A stretch of 64,000 nt of DNA from UBA1127 sp965116355 (lineage in GTDB: Bacteria > Chloroflexota > Dehalococcoidia > Lucifugimonadales > UBA1127). Made by a program: the position numbers and the translations under genes. Positions 16,693-24,872 of the stretch are shown here, piece by piece (position 1 is the stretch's first letter; each line of letters starts with the position of its first letter). Under the pieces are notes generated by a model. It was given only the letters and a program-made list of their open reading frames with translations, searched no databases and had not been told where the DNA came from. The stretch lies in NCBI GenBank assembly GCA_965116355.1, contig OZ220679.1, positions 1,302,001 to 1,366,000 on the forward strand, read 5' to 3'.

Positions 16693-17325
16693 TCAGTCGA
16701 GAGCCTGGTCGAGGAGCTCCAGCGACGTGCCGAAACCGCCGGGCGCGAGCCCCAGCGCATCGGCGGGGAGGGCGACCCCCACGCGGACGACGGCGGCGGC
16801 GACCTGCGACTCGCTGAGGAGGCTCTGGAGCCCCTCCTGGATGACCTCGCCCTCCTCGATGCTCACGAAGGTCTGGCCGGAGGTGTCGACGGCGGAAAGG
16901 TCGATCTGGTAGGTGAGCCGCGCAAGGATGAGGACGACGGCGCCAACCACCATCACGCCCACAACGAAGCCCCAGACGAGGCCCCCCACGCGGTCGGCCA
17001 CGTTGGAGAGCCCGAGGGTCATGCTGGACATGACCGTTTTGACCACCTTGATGAACTTGGCGGCGGCGTAGAGGACGACGGCGAGGAGGGCCAGGTAGAT
17101 GATGACGGTGACGACGGCCTGGGCCGTCGTCGAGTCCGTATACGCCTCGACGCCGAGCGCGGCGGCGGTGCTCACCTGGCCAGCGAAATACCACGCGATG
17201 AGCTGGCTGAAAAAGATGGCCACCGCGGAGAGGAGCCCCACGCGAAGTCCGGCGAAGGCGCTGACGGCCAGAACGGCTATGAGCGCCCAGTCCAGCCAAT
17301 TCACGTGATTTACCTCCTGGGCCAA
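16693..17325 (-). CDS. CvpA family membrane protein
   Basis: A 210-residue protein with four predicted membrane segments: WALIAVLAVSAFAGLRVGLLSAVAIFF, the AQAVVTVIIYLALLAVVLYAA stretch, a short helix with the conserved NVADRVGGLVWGFVVGVMVVG, and a polar C-terminus. The DWxLI...GLRVGL opening and the DR..G...G motif are the CvpA (colicin V production) signature. The molecular role is poorly defined; cell-envelope homeostasis has been proposed for the family. The exact start is uncertain: ATG 17325 or GTG a few codons later. Confidence 0.8.
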   Translation of the reverse strand: MAQEVNHVNWLDWALIAVLAVSAFAGLRVGLLSAVAIFFSQLIAWYFAGQVSTAAALGVEAYTDSTTAQAVVTVIIYLALLAVVLYAAAKFIKVVKTVMSSMTLGLSNVADRVGGLVWGFVVGVMVVGAVVLILARLTYQIDLSAVDTSGQTFVSIEEGEVIQEGLQSLLSESQVAAAVVRVGVALPADALGLAPGGFGTSLELLDQALD

Positions 17326-17496
17326 GTACGGCCACCGCTATTCAGTGTAGCACGGGCCCTATTTGCGACAGATAGGAGCCGACACGGCCGGTGTCATGGC
17401 GGGCAGAAGGCGGCGCGAGTGGCTGCGAGCGGGGGCCGCACCGGCTATGCTCTGAGTGCGCCGCTTTGCCGGCGGCGCGAGTAGAGGGGAGCGACG

Positions 17497-18288
17497 ATGC
17501 CCAAGACCCTGCGCGTGATGACCTACAACATCCTCTTCGGCGGGGTGTCCGACGGCGCGGGCGGCAGCGAGGACCGGACCGGGATGCTGGCGTCGCTGGT
17601 GAACGACGTCAGGCTGGACGTGCTCGCGCTCAACGAGTGCTGCGGCTTCGCGGAGGGCGGGGGCGCTCGCATGCGGGCGTTCTGCGGCGCCGTGGGCATG
17701 GAGGGGACGCTGGCGGTCGCGCCCTCGGGGTTTCACGTCGCGCTGCTGTACCGAGAGCCGTGGAGGCCGGCGGCCACGTCGACGACAACGGCGGCGATGC
17801 ACCACGGGCTGGTGCGTATGCTGCTGACGGACGGCGCGCACGAGGTCAACGTCGTGGCCACGCACCTGAACCCGTACTCGAGCCTGGGGCGGCTGCAGGA
17901 GGCGCAGACGGCGGTGAGCCAGACGCGGCCGGGGGAGCCGACGCTGGTCATGGGCGACTTCAACTCGTTGCCGGCGGGCTACGACGGGCCCCTGTTCGCG
18001 AGACGGCTCATGGACGAGGAGATGCGCCCGGAGACCCACGTCTGCGAGTACTTCGCGCGGGCCGGGTTCGTGGACGTGCTGGCGGCGCGCGATGTGACGT
18101 CACACACGTACCCGACGCCGCTGGTGCCCAGGCCGAACTACGCGCTCGCGCCGGTGCGGCTCGACTACGTGATGGCGAGCGGGGAAGTGGCCTCGGCGTG
18201 CACGGCGGCGTGGGTGGTGGAGACGCCGGAGGCGGAGCGGGCGTCGGACCACCTGCCGGTGGTGGCCGAATTCACGCTCGGCGCGTGA
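17497..18288 (+). CDS. Endonuclease/exonuclease/phosphatase superfamily protein
   Basis: A 263-residue protein with the EEP (DNase I-like) motif set: LRVMTYNILFGG, VLALNECCGF (metal-binding Glu), VVATHLNPYSS, TLVMGDFNSLP and RASDHLPVVAEF at the C-terminus. It should be a divalent-metal phosphodiesterase or phosphatase of unknown substrate. There is no signal peptide. It is divergent from the cvpA-like gene, and its last 17 bases overlap the convergent methyltransferase gene. Confidence 0.9.
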   Translation: MPKTLRVMTYNILFGGVSDGAGGSEDRTGMLASLVNDVRLDVLALNECCGFAEGGGARMRAFCGAVGMEGTLAVAPSGFHVALLYREPWRPAATSTTTAAMHHGLVRMLLTDGAHEVNVVATHLNPYSSLGRLQEAQTAVSQTRPGEPTLVMGDFNSLPAGYDGPLFARRLMDEEMRPETHVCEYFARAGFVDVLAARDVTSHTYPTPLVPRPNYALAPVRLDYVMASGEVASACTAAWVVETPEAERASDHLPVVAEFTLGA

Positions 18289-19123
18289 GGGCCTGCTCCT
18301 CCTTCTCCGCCAGCAGCGAGAACATCAGCGGCAGCCGTTCCCCGTTCTCAGGGAGGACCCACCAACCTTCGGCGTCACGCACCATGTGGGGCCAGCAGCG
18401 GAAGCAGAGGCGCCGGTGCTCGCGGAGGAAGCGGATGCGCAGGCCGGCCTCGACGAGGGCAGTGACCGTTTCACCGATGCCGTGGTTCCACTCGTACGTG
18501 CGGGTGTGGGCGAGGCGGGCCGTGCCGGTATAGCTGGCCTCGTCATCAAAGGCGCGGGGCTCCGGCGTCTCGAAGTAGGGGTCCACAAGCCGAGGGCCGT
18601 CCGGTCCCCAGTCGTCGCCCAGAGACTGCACGATGGGGTGTATCTCATGGACATACAGCAAGCCGCCCGGGCGGACGCAGGCGGCCGCGGCCTGCGCCCA
18701 GCGCCGGACGTCCGGCAGCCAGCAGAGCGCGCCGACGCCGGTGTAGACGGCGTCGAACTGCTCTTCAAGCAGCGCGGGGGCGTCGTGGACGTCACCGAGG
18801 ACGAAGCGGGCGTCGACGCCGCAATCGCGGGCGAGGGCCCTCGCGGCCTCGATGGACTTGGGCGAAAAGTCCAGCCCCGTGACCGTCGTCGCGCCGAGCC
18901 GCGCCAGCGAGACGGTGTCGGTGCCGATGTGGCACTGGAGGTGGGCCAGGCGCAGGCCGCGCACCCCGCCGATCTCGGCGTCGGCGAAGACGGCCTCCTT
19001 GCTGACGCAGGCGGGGTCCTGGAGCAGCTCGGCGACGCGGTACTCCTTGGCGGCCAGGTGGCCTTCCACCCGGTCATCCCAGTTGGCGCGGTTGGCGTCG
19101 AGGTAGGGCTGGTTTGACATCAC
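18272..19123 (-). CDS. Class I SAM-dependent methyltransferase
   Basis: A 283-residue protein. Motif I is LAHLQCHIGTDTVSLARLGATTVTGLDFS, followed by FVLGDVHDAP and FDAVYTGVGALCWLPDV, then VRPGGLLYVHEIHP. The H(L/F)QCHIGTD form of motif I defines a group of methyltransferases of unknown substrate found widely in environmental bacteria. The N-terminus begins YLDANRANWDDRVEGHL. It overlaps the convergent EEP gene by 17 bases and is followed upstream by a membrane protein gene on the same strand. Confidence 0.88.
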   Translation of the reverse strand: MMSNQPYLDANRANWDDRVEGHLAAKEYRVAELLQDPACVSKEAVFADAEIGGVRGLRLAHLQCHIGTDTVSLARLGATTVTGLDFSPKSIEAARALARDCGVDARFVLGDVHDAPALLEEQFDAVYTGVGALCWLPDVRRWAQAAAACVRPGGLLYVHEIHPIVQSLGDDWGPDGPRLVDPYFETPEPRAFDDEASYTGTARLAHTRTYEWNHGIGETVTALVEAGLRIRFLREHRRLCFRCWPHMVRDAEGWWVLPENGERLPLMFSLLAEKEEQALTRRA

Positions 19124-19135
19124 GGGGGCGGCGGG

Positions 19136-19816
19136 CTAGCCGCCGGAGGATTCCCCACGCAACAGCCGCACGCCCCGGTAGACCATCCAGAGCACCCAGA
19201 AGATGTAGAGCGACCGCGCCAGCTGCAGCCCCTGGTCAAGGTCTCCCCACACGCTGGCGGCCGTCACGAAAGACGCCAGCGAGACGAACGACAGCAGCGC
19301 GACCAGGCGGTTCAGCCACAAGTCGAGGCTCCCGGAGGCCGGGAGCGCCAGCACGAACAGGATGAAGCCCAGCGACACCGCCATGCCGCCGCCGACCGTT
19401 GCGGCCACCCGCGCCACGAAGATGCCCGTCAACTGGTCCTCCGTCGCCAGGTCCGGCCCCACGGCGATGCCCAGCGCCATCATCTGCGCCCAAATCCAGA
19501 TGAGCATACCCACGATGATGAATGCGAGGCCCCCGCGCGACAGCGCGTCCCCCGTCCCGGCGCTTCGGATGGACACCTGCAGCGCATACAGGCCGAAGAT
19601 CATGATCATGATCCCCAGGACCACCAGCGGCACCGCGATGTTGGTCATCACACGGTTGTCCGCCAGCGCGTTGATGGCGGCAATGGGGTCGGAGGGCGCC
19701 GCCGTGTCAATGATGGCCCCGCCGGGTTGCAGCAGGAACATGATGAAGGCCATCACCGGTCCCACGATCAGCGCCAGTCCGCCAAGCTGTCCCATGGACA
19801 ATTTGCACATCCGCAT
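19136..19816 (-). CDS. Six-helix membrane protein, unrecognised
   Basis: A 226-residue protein with about six hydrophobic segments, including LIVGPVMAFIMFLLQPGG, the IAVPLVVLGIMIMIFGLYAL stretch, LAFIIVGMLIWIWAQMMAL, GMAVSLGFILFVLALP and a C-terminal SLYIFWVLWMVYRGVRLL. Loops are short and no catalytic motif is visible. The overall look is like DUF4386-type small membrane proteins, but I cannot assign it firmly. It ends 12 bases before the methyltransferase start, so the two may be cotranscribed. Confidence 0.65.
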   Translation of the reverse strand: MRMCKLSMGQLGGLALIVGPVMAFIMFLLQPGGAIIDTAAPSDPIAAINALADNRVMTNIAVPLVVLGIMIMIFGLYALQVSIRSAGTGDALSRGGLAFIIVGMLIWIWAQMMALGIAVGPDLATEDQLTGIFVARVAATVGGGMAVSLGFILFVLALPASGSLDLWLNRLVALLSFVSLASFVTAASVWGDLDQGLQLARSLYIFWVLWMVYRGVRLLRGESSGG

Positions 19817-19933
19817 CCACCTCCTGTGTTCAAAGCCTTCCGTCAGTTGAACCCGGAGAACCGGACGCCCCCCGTCCGTCCTTCAACCTTTCCGGACGAG
19901 CGGGAGGCGTTGTCTCACCTTGCTATGGCTTGG

Positions 19934-20641
19934 CTACGTTCGCGCCCGAGCCGTCTCCGCCTGCTCGCGGACGCCCCAGATGTCGCCGGGGAGGGCGACG
20001 CCCTTCTCGGCCGCCATCTCGGCGGCGTGCTCGCGGGCCTTGGTGGACATCTCGGCCGTGCGGTCCGAGACCTCGAGGCCGAGGCCGTCGACGACGCGGA
20101 CGCGGAAGTTGAAGTAGGCGCAGGCCATGACGATGTCGAGGATGTCGCGGTCGTCCCAGCCGACGTCGCGAAGGGACTGGATGTCGTCCTCGGTCATCAT
20201 GGCGGGGGTGAGGGTGAGTTTCTCGGCGTACTCCAGCATGGCGCGCTGGGCGTCGTTGAGGTCGGCCTTTCGCCAGTCGTTCTGGATGAACTCGGCCAGG
20301 AGGTCGTCGCCGCCAACTCTACGCAGGGCCCCTGCGTGCGCGACGGTTCAGTAGCGGCAGTTGGACGCCAGCGAGGTGACGGTGGCGATCATCTCGCGCT
20401 CGGCGGGGGTGACGCGGGAGGGGCCGCGCATGACGTGCATCATGAACAGGCGGCCGTAGAGCATCGACAGCGGGTTGAGGCTGGCGAGCTCCGGCGGCGT
20501 CACCGGGTGCGGGCCGGGGTTGGCGGGCATGCCGGCGAGCATCTCGTCGTTGTAGTCGATGTTGACTTGGCGCATGCGCTCATAGGCTTCCTTGAGCTCG
20601 CCCTCGGCTTCCCATTCCTGGATGACCTTGATCCATGGCAT
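19934..20641 (-). CDS. AhpD-like selenoprotein, copy A (Sec at UGA 20350-20348)
   Basis: Reading through one in-frame UGA gives a 235-residue AhpD/carboxymuconolactone decarboxylase-family protein of the peroxidase-related type. MPWIKVIQEWEAEGELKEAY opens it, REMIATVTSLASNCRY leads to the UGA, and TVAHAGALRRVGGDD follows, so the redox motif is C-x-x-U-x3-H where relatives have C-x-x-C-x3-H. The second half has the normal MLEYAEKLTLTPAMM and VMACAYFNFRVRVVDGLGLE. The frame then ends at UAG. Sec would replace the second, catalytic Cys of AhpD-type thiol peroxidase sites. A SECIS-like hairpin follows the UGA. GGAGG precedes the ATG. It is the last of three tandem copies. Confidence 0.88.
20321..20337 (-). 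promoter_or_regulatory. SECIS-like hairpin, copy A
   Basis: In the mRNA, ACGCAGG-GGC-CCUGCGU forms a perfect 7-bp stem with a 3-base loop that begins with G. The stem begins 10 bases and the loop 17 bases past the UGA, within the spacing expected for bacterial SECIS elements. The 17 bases are identical in copies B and C. Confidence 0.75.
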
Positions 20642-20770
20642 GGCGGCGTCCTCCTTTCGCCGGTCGGCCCGGCGGTTGGCGCGATTCTATCACCGGGGGG
20701 CAAGGGGCGATATGCACCGGGCTTATGCAAACCCGCTCGCACAAAGCGCCGCCCCGCCACACCCCGCTGG

Positions 20771-20790
20771 ATTCCCGCTTTCGCGGGAAT
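20771..20790. repeat. Dispersed palindrome, TTCCCGC-n-GCGGGAA family
   Basis: ATTCCCGCTTTCGCGGGAAT followed by GACGA. Related copies lie at 21694, 22604, 22683 (variant), 28042 and in the 63.1-63.4 kb cluster. Confidence 0.8.
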
Positions 20791-20836
20791 GACGAGAGGG
20801 GGAGGCAGGGCGGCGGCCTTGATTGAGGTTAGACGC

Positions 20837-20874
20837 TCCCATCCCAGCCTTCCCCCGCGAGCGGGGGAAGGGAC
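20837..20874. repeat. Dispersed palindrome, CCTTCCCCC-n-GGGGGAAGGGAC family
   Basis: TCCCATCCCAGCCTTCCCCC, GCGA, GCGGGGGAAGGGAC. Related copies lie at about 21757, 26287, 27987 and 43862. Confidence 0.75.
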
Positions 20875-20887
20875 GTGGGGCAGGGCG

Positions 20888-21589
20888 CTAGCCGCCCGGG
20901 CTGGCGGCCTCCGCCTGCTCCCGGACGCCCCAGATGTCGCCGGGGAGGGAGACGCCGCGCTCCGTGGCGAGCTCCGCGGCCTTGTCGCGGGCGCGGGCGG
21001 CGCCCTGGGCCAGCATGTCCGGTATCTCAAGGCCGAGGCCGTCGACGACGCGGACGCGGAAGTTGAAGTAGGCGCAGGCCATGACGATGTCGAGAACGTC
21101 GCGGTCTGTCCAGCCGACGTCGCGGAGGGACTGGACGTCGTCCTCGGTCATCATGGCGGGCGTCAGGGTCAGCTTCTCCGTGTACTCCAGCATGGCGCGC
21201 TCGGCGTCGGAGAGGTCGGCCTTGCGCCAGTCGTTCTGAATGAACTCCGCGATGAGGTAGTCGCCGCCGACACTACGCAGGGCCCCTGCGTGAGCGACGG
21301 TTCAGAAGCGGCAGTTGGACGCGAGCGATGTGACGGTGGCGATCATCTCCCGCTGGGCGGGGGTGACGCCGGACTCGCCGCGCATGACGTGCAGCATGAA
21401 CTGGCGGCCGTACAGCATCGACAGCGGGTTGAGGCTGGCCAGCTCCGGCGGCATCACCGGATGCGGTCCGGGTACGCCGTCCCCCGGCAGGGGCTCGCCG
21501 TACTCATCGTTGAGCTGGCGCATGCGGACGTAGGCGTCCTTGAGCTCGCCCTCGGCCTCGTATTCCTGGATGACCTTGATCCACGGCAT
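20888..21589 (-). CDS. AhpD-like selenoprotein, copy B (Sec at UGA 21304-21302)
   Basis: A 233-residue protein when the in-frame UGA is read as Sec. I chose ATG 21589 because it aligns with the MPWIKVIQ start of the other copies and has CAGGAGG upstream. The motif reads SLASNCRF-U-TVAHAGALRSVGGDY. The second half keeps MLEYTEKLTLTPAMMTEDD and VMACAYFNFRVRVVDGLGLE, and the frame ends at UAG. Copy B differs from A and C by many substitutions across its length, for example Phe for Tyr before Sec and Ser for Arg after it, yet keeps the UGA and hairpin. This argues for selection rather than a fresh duplication of an error. Confidence 0.88.
21275..21291 (-). promoter_or_regulatory. SECIS-like hairpin, copy B
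   Basis: The same 17-base hairpin (7-bp stem, GGC loop) at the same distance from the UGA as in the other two copies, although a codon next to it has changed synonymously. Confidence 0.75.
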
Positions 21590-21693
21590 GGCGGCATCCT
21601 CCTGTGGCGGTCTGGCCGGCTTACTGCCGGACGCGGGTATGCTACACCCTCCCTTGTCCGCCGCGGAAGGCACTGCGCCCTACGCCCCCCTGG

Positions 21694-21713
21694 ATTCCCG
21701 CATTCGCGGGAAT
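21694..21713. repeat. Dispersed palindrome, TTCCCGC-n-GCGGGAA family
   Basis: ATTCCCGCATTCGCGGGAAT, in the same relative place as the copy at 20771, so it belongs to the tandemly repeated unit. A CCTTCCCCC-n-GGGGGAAGGGAC palindrome follows at about 21757-21796. Confidence 0.8.
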
Positions 21714-21808
21714 GACGAGAGGGGGAGGCGGGGTGGCGGACTTGATTGAGGTCAGGCGCTCCCATCCTACCCTTCCCCCGCGAGCGGGGGAAGGGACTAG
21801 TGGCGGGG

Positions 21809-22516
21809 CTAGCCGCCGGTGCTGGCTGCCTCCGCCTGCTCGCGGACGCCCCAGATGTCGCCGGGGAGGGCGACGCCCTTCTCGGCGGCGAGCTCCGCGG
21901 CGTGCTCCCGGGCTCGCGCGGCACGGGTCGCCGAGACGTCCGGGACATCGAGGCCGAGGCCGTCGACGACGCGGACGCGGAAGTTGAAGTAGGCGCAGGC
22001 CATGACGATGTCGAGGATGTCGCGGTCGTCCCAGCCGACGCTGCGGAGGGCGTTGATGTCGTCCTCGGTCATCATGGCGGGGGTGAGGGTGAGCTTCTCC
22101 GTGTACTCCAACATGGCGCGCTGCTTGTCCGTCAGGTCCGCCTTCCGCCAGTCGTTCTGGATGAACTCCGCCAGGAGGTCGTCGCCGCCAACTCTACGCA
22201 GGGCCCCTGCGTGAGCGACGGTTCAGTAGCGGCAGTTGGAGGCCAGCGATGTAACCGTCGCGACCATCTCCCGCTCGGCGGGGGTGACGCGCGACGGGCC
22301 GCGCATGACGTGCATCATGAACTGGCGGCCGTAGAGCATCGAGAGCGGGTTCAGGCTTGCCAGCTGCGGCGGGCCAACAAGGCGGGAGCCCGGCGCCATG
22401 GACGCAGGGGGCACCGCACCATCGTCGTACTGCTTGTTGATCTCGCGCATACGGTCATAGGCTTCCTTGAGCTCACCTTCCGCCTCATCTTCCAGAATCA
22501 CCTTGATCCATACCAT
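21809..22516 (-). CDS. AhpD-like selenoprotein, copy C (Sec at UGA 22225-22223)
   Basis: The first gene of the tandem set, 235 residues with the UGA read as Sec. It starts MVWIKVILEDEAEGELKEAY, preceded by AAAGGAGG. The motif is SLASNCRY-U-TVAHAGALRRVGGDD. The second half has MLEYTEKLTLTPAMMTEDD, VMACAYFNFRVRVVDGLGLD and a C-terminal GDIWGVREQAEAAS, and the frame ends at UAG. Proteins of this family are small all-helical redox proteins that reduce peroxides or act as reductants using the C-x-x-C pair. AhpD-like selenoproteins have been described from marine metagenomes, but the physiological substrate here is unknown. Confidence 0.88.
22196..22212 (-). promoter_or_regulatory. SECIS-like hairpin, copy C
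   Basis: Identical 17-base hairpin, starting 10 bases after the UGA at 22223. Confidence 0.75.
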
Positions 22517-22713
22517 GGCGGTGTCCTCCTTTCACTCTTCCCGCCGTTCGCCCCCTTCGACAGGCTCAGGACGCGGTCACCCCGACCGGCCCCGGCCCCC
22601 CAGGTTCCCGCCTTCGCGGGAATGACGAGGGGGAGGCGCAGGGGCGACGCCCCGGCGGGTCGACTTCCTCCGGGAGCGTCGGGGTTCCTGCCTCCGCAGG
22701 AACGACGAATTTG
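22517..22713. repeat. Repeat-filled spacer
   Basis: Holds one TTCGACAGGCTCAGGAC repeat (about 22554-22575) and two palindromes (22604-22623, and a TTCCTGCCTCCGCAGGAA variant at 22683-22703). No gene is seen. Confidence 0.7.
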
Positions 22714-24032
22714 CTAGGTCAGCGGGACGAAGGAGACGGGGACGCCGGCGTCGGCGTCACGGGCCTTCTCCGTCTCGGCCTGCCAGTCGGCGCCCTCGGG
22801 CAGGATGGCGGACGCCGACCGGACGCGGTACAGGGACGTGTCGTCGACGTGGGCGGGCGGCGTGCCGTCCTCCATGAGGTCGCGGGCGGCGCGCATGAGC
22901 CGGTTGCGAACGGCGATGATCATGCGGTCGCTGGTGCCGAGGTGCTCCTTGGTGCGGTCGTAGATGGGGCCCATGGTCTCGGTCATGGCGCGGTCCTGCA
23001 GGTTGCCGCCGCGCGGGATGCCGGACATGTTGACCCGCCGCTGGATGTCGTAGTTCAGGGCGTAGTCGTTCAGCCGGTTGGCGGCGGTGTGGTAGCGGGT
23101 GCGGGGGTCCGGCGTCTCCTCGACGTAGCCGCCCGAGTTGGCGTAGGGGTTGGCCGAGCGGTGCTGCTCCTCCTCGGAGATCGTGCCCTCCAGGCGGCCG
23201 TGCATGTTGATGAGCATGTGGTACTCGTCGTCGATGGGCACCCACGCGCGGGCCGAGCAGCTGTTGGGCTGGCCGGCGGCGATCATGGTGAAGTAGGGCA
23301 TGACGTACTGGGTGATGCGGTGCCATCGCTCGCCCTGGTCGTTCCACCAGCGCTTGGCGGAGTAGACGGCGCCGTAGGGCTTGGGGATGACGTCGAGGGT
23401 GGGCGCGCGGTCGTCGACCCAGGAGCCGCGGCCCCAGCCGGGCTCGTCGGGGGAGTCCTTGGCGATGCGGCCGTGGATGAAGGGAACGTGGGAGGAGTCG
23501 AGGTCGCCCTCAAGCCCCTGGATCCAGTTGCACTCCTCCACCATGATGCCGGGCTCGAAGACCTGGTCGATGGGGAGGGTGTTGACCTCGAACTGCGGGA
23601 AGGGGGAGGGGTCTCGCGGGGGCCCATGTACGTCCAGATCATCCGGTTGATCTCGCGGCACGGGTAGGCGTTGGCACGGACCTTGTCCTTGAAGTTGCTC
23701 TCGACGGGCTCGTTGGGCATGTCCAGGCAGGCGCCGGTGACGTCGAACTTCCAGCCGTGGTAGTTGCAGGCGAGTCCGCCGTGCTCGTTGCGGCCGAAGA
23801 AGAGGGACGCGCCCCGGTGGGGGCAGTTCTCGGCGACGAGTCCGACGTCGCCGTTGGAGTCGCGGAAGGCGACGAGATCCTCGCCGAGGAGGCGGACGCG
23901 CTTCAGGGGGCCGTCGCGCTCCGGCAAGTCGCGGGAGGGGAGGAAGGGGTGCCAGAACTGGCGGAGCAGGGCGCCCATGGGCGTGCCGGGACCGACTCGA
24001 GTAAGGAATTCGTTGTCAGCGGGGGTAAGCAT
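22714..24032 (-). pseudogene. Rieske ring-hydroxylating oxygenase alpha subunit with a -1 frameshift
   Basis: ATG 24032 (AGGAGG upstream) encodes a phthalate 4,5-dioxygenase-like N-terminus: LTRVGPGTPMGALLRQFWHP, then the Rieske [2Fe-2S] ligands in ENCPHRGASLFF and CNYHGWKFD. The catalytic domain continues in another frame from about 23610 down to 22714, with PQFEVNTLPIDQVFEPG and the mononuclear iron ligands in DSSHVPFIHG. The two frames meet near 23597-23625 in a C-rich stretch after MIWTYMGPRE, consistent with loss of one base. Either the gene is a recent pseudogene or one base is missing in the assembly. No reductase or ferredoxin partner gene is adjacent. Confidence 0.85.
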
Positions 24033-24872
24033 GGTGTCCTCCTTGCACGTATGCGAGTGTGTGCGGGTGGGAAAGTAGGGCACAGTGTCCGCGCGCGCAG
24101 GGATTCTGTCAACTGCCCCCGGGTTGGCCGGCACCGCCGGGCGGACGAACCGCCCCAGATACGGGGACGGGGGAATTGAGTTGAGTTGCCGGACGTTTTT
24201 CTCTGCGAAAGAGTCGAATCTCGTATCTGGGAAGGCCGAAAACGAAGGAAACGAATGGGAGGAGCTTGTAGCTGAACGGGGGTTGAGTTGCATTGAATTG
24301 AATTGAGCTGCGAGGGGCAATTTGTATGGGGAACGGGTTGTCTTGCATTGAACCGCGGAAGCCAATGCCGCACCTCCGGGTGGCTGTTGGGCGAGCGCAC
24401 AGCGAGCTGGGAGAGATCTCCGCGAAAGGCAGCGAGAGGGCGCATGGGCGAGGGGCAGCCCTGTGCGCGCCGGCCCGGAAGCGGTCACGGAGTAAGGAAA
24501 GGCCCAACGGTCCATTCGTTTTTCACTCTCCGTAGCTGCGGGGCAATCGTTCCGGTGTTTCCAAAGGCGACAGCGCGAAGGTGTGAAGAATCGTTTTGGA
24601 ATGGTTTTCTGAATCGTTTTTCGTAGCTGCATCAAGGGTTCTCAGATACGACCTCGATTCGTTTCATCGATTTTTTGATGGCGTCCATCCCGTTGGGACG
24701 CCGGCGAGCCCTGCCGAAGGGCCGGGGCGGGACGGCCAACGGAATAATCGTTGTCCGGCACACGCGGATGCGGCGCCACGGGGGATGGCGTTGCGATTGC
24801 TCATGGCGAGAGAGTATGGGTGGGCGTGACGTGTCGTCGAGGACGCGGTGTCAGGGGGAGCGGTGTGGGGGG
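24033..24872. other. 840-base region without a recognisable gene
   Basis: The sequence is lower in GC than its surroundings and contains imperfect short iterations of TTGAG/AATTG (about 24176-24308), several GTAGCTG and TCGTTTT words (24260-24630) and a GATTTTTTGATGG tract near 24668. I see no tRNA, riboswitch or convincing coding frame. The minus-strand frame that spans it merely joins the Rieske frame. Confidence 0.5.

Larger units (their letters stand above)
19934..22516 (-). repeat. Tandem triplication of the AhpD-like selenoprotein unit
   Basis: Three gene-plus-spacer units with start-to-start distances of 927 and 948 bases. The two internal spacers share the same order of palindromes, so whole units were duplicated, not the genes alone. 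Confidence 0.85.

Noticed and set aside
19934..22516. The AhpD-like UGAs as nonsense mutations or sequencing errors
   Set aside because: The same codon is UGA in three diverged copies, each followed by an intact conserved domain in frame and an identical hairpin. Independent errors would not coincide.
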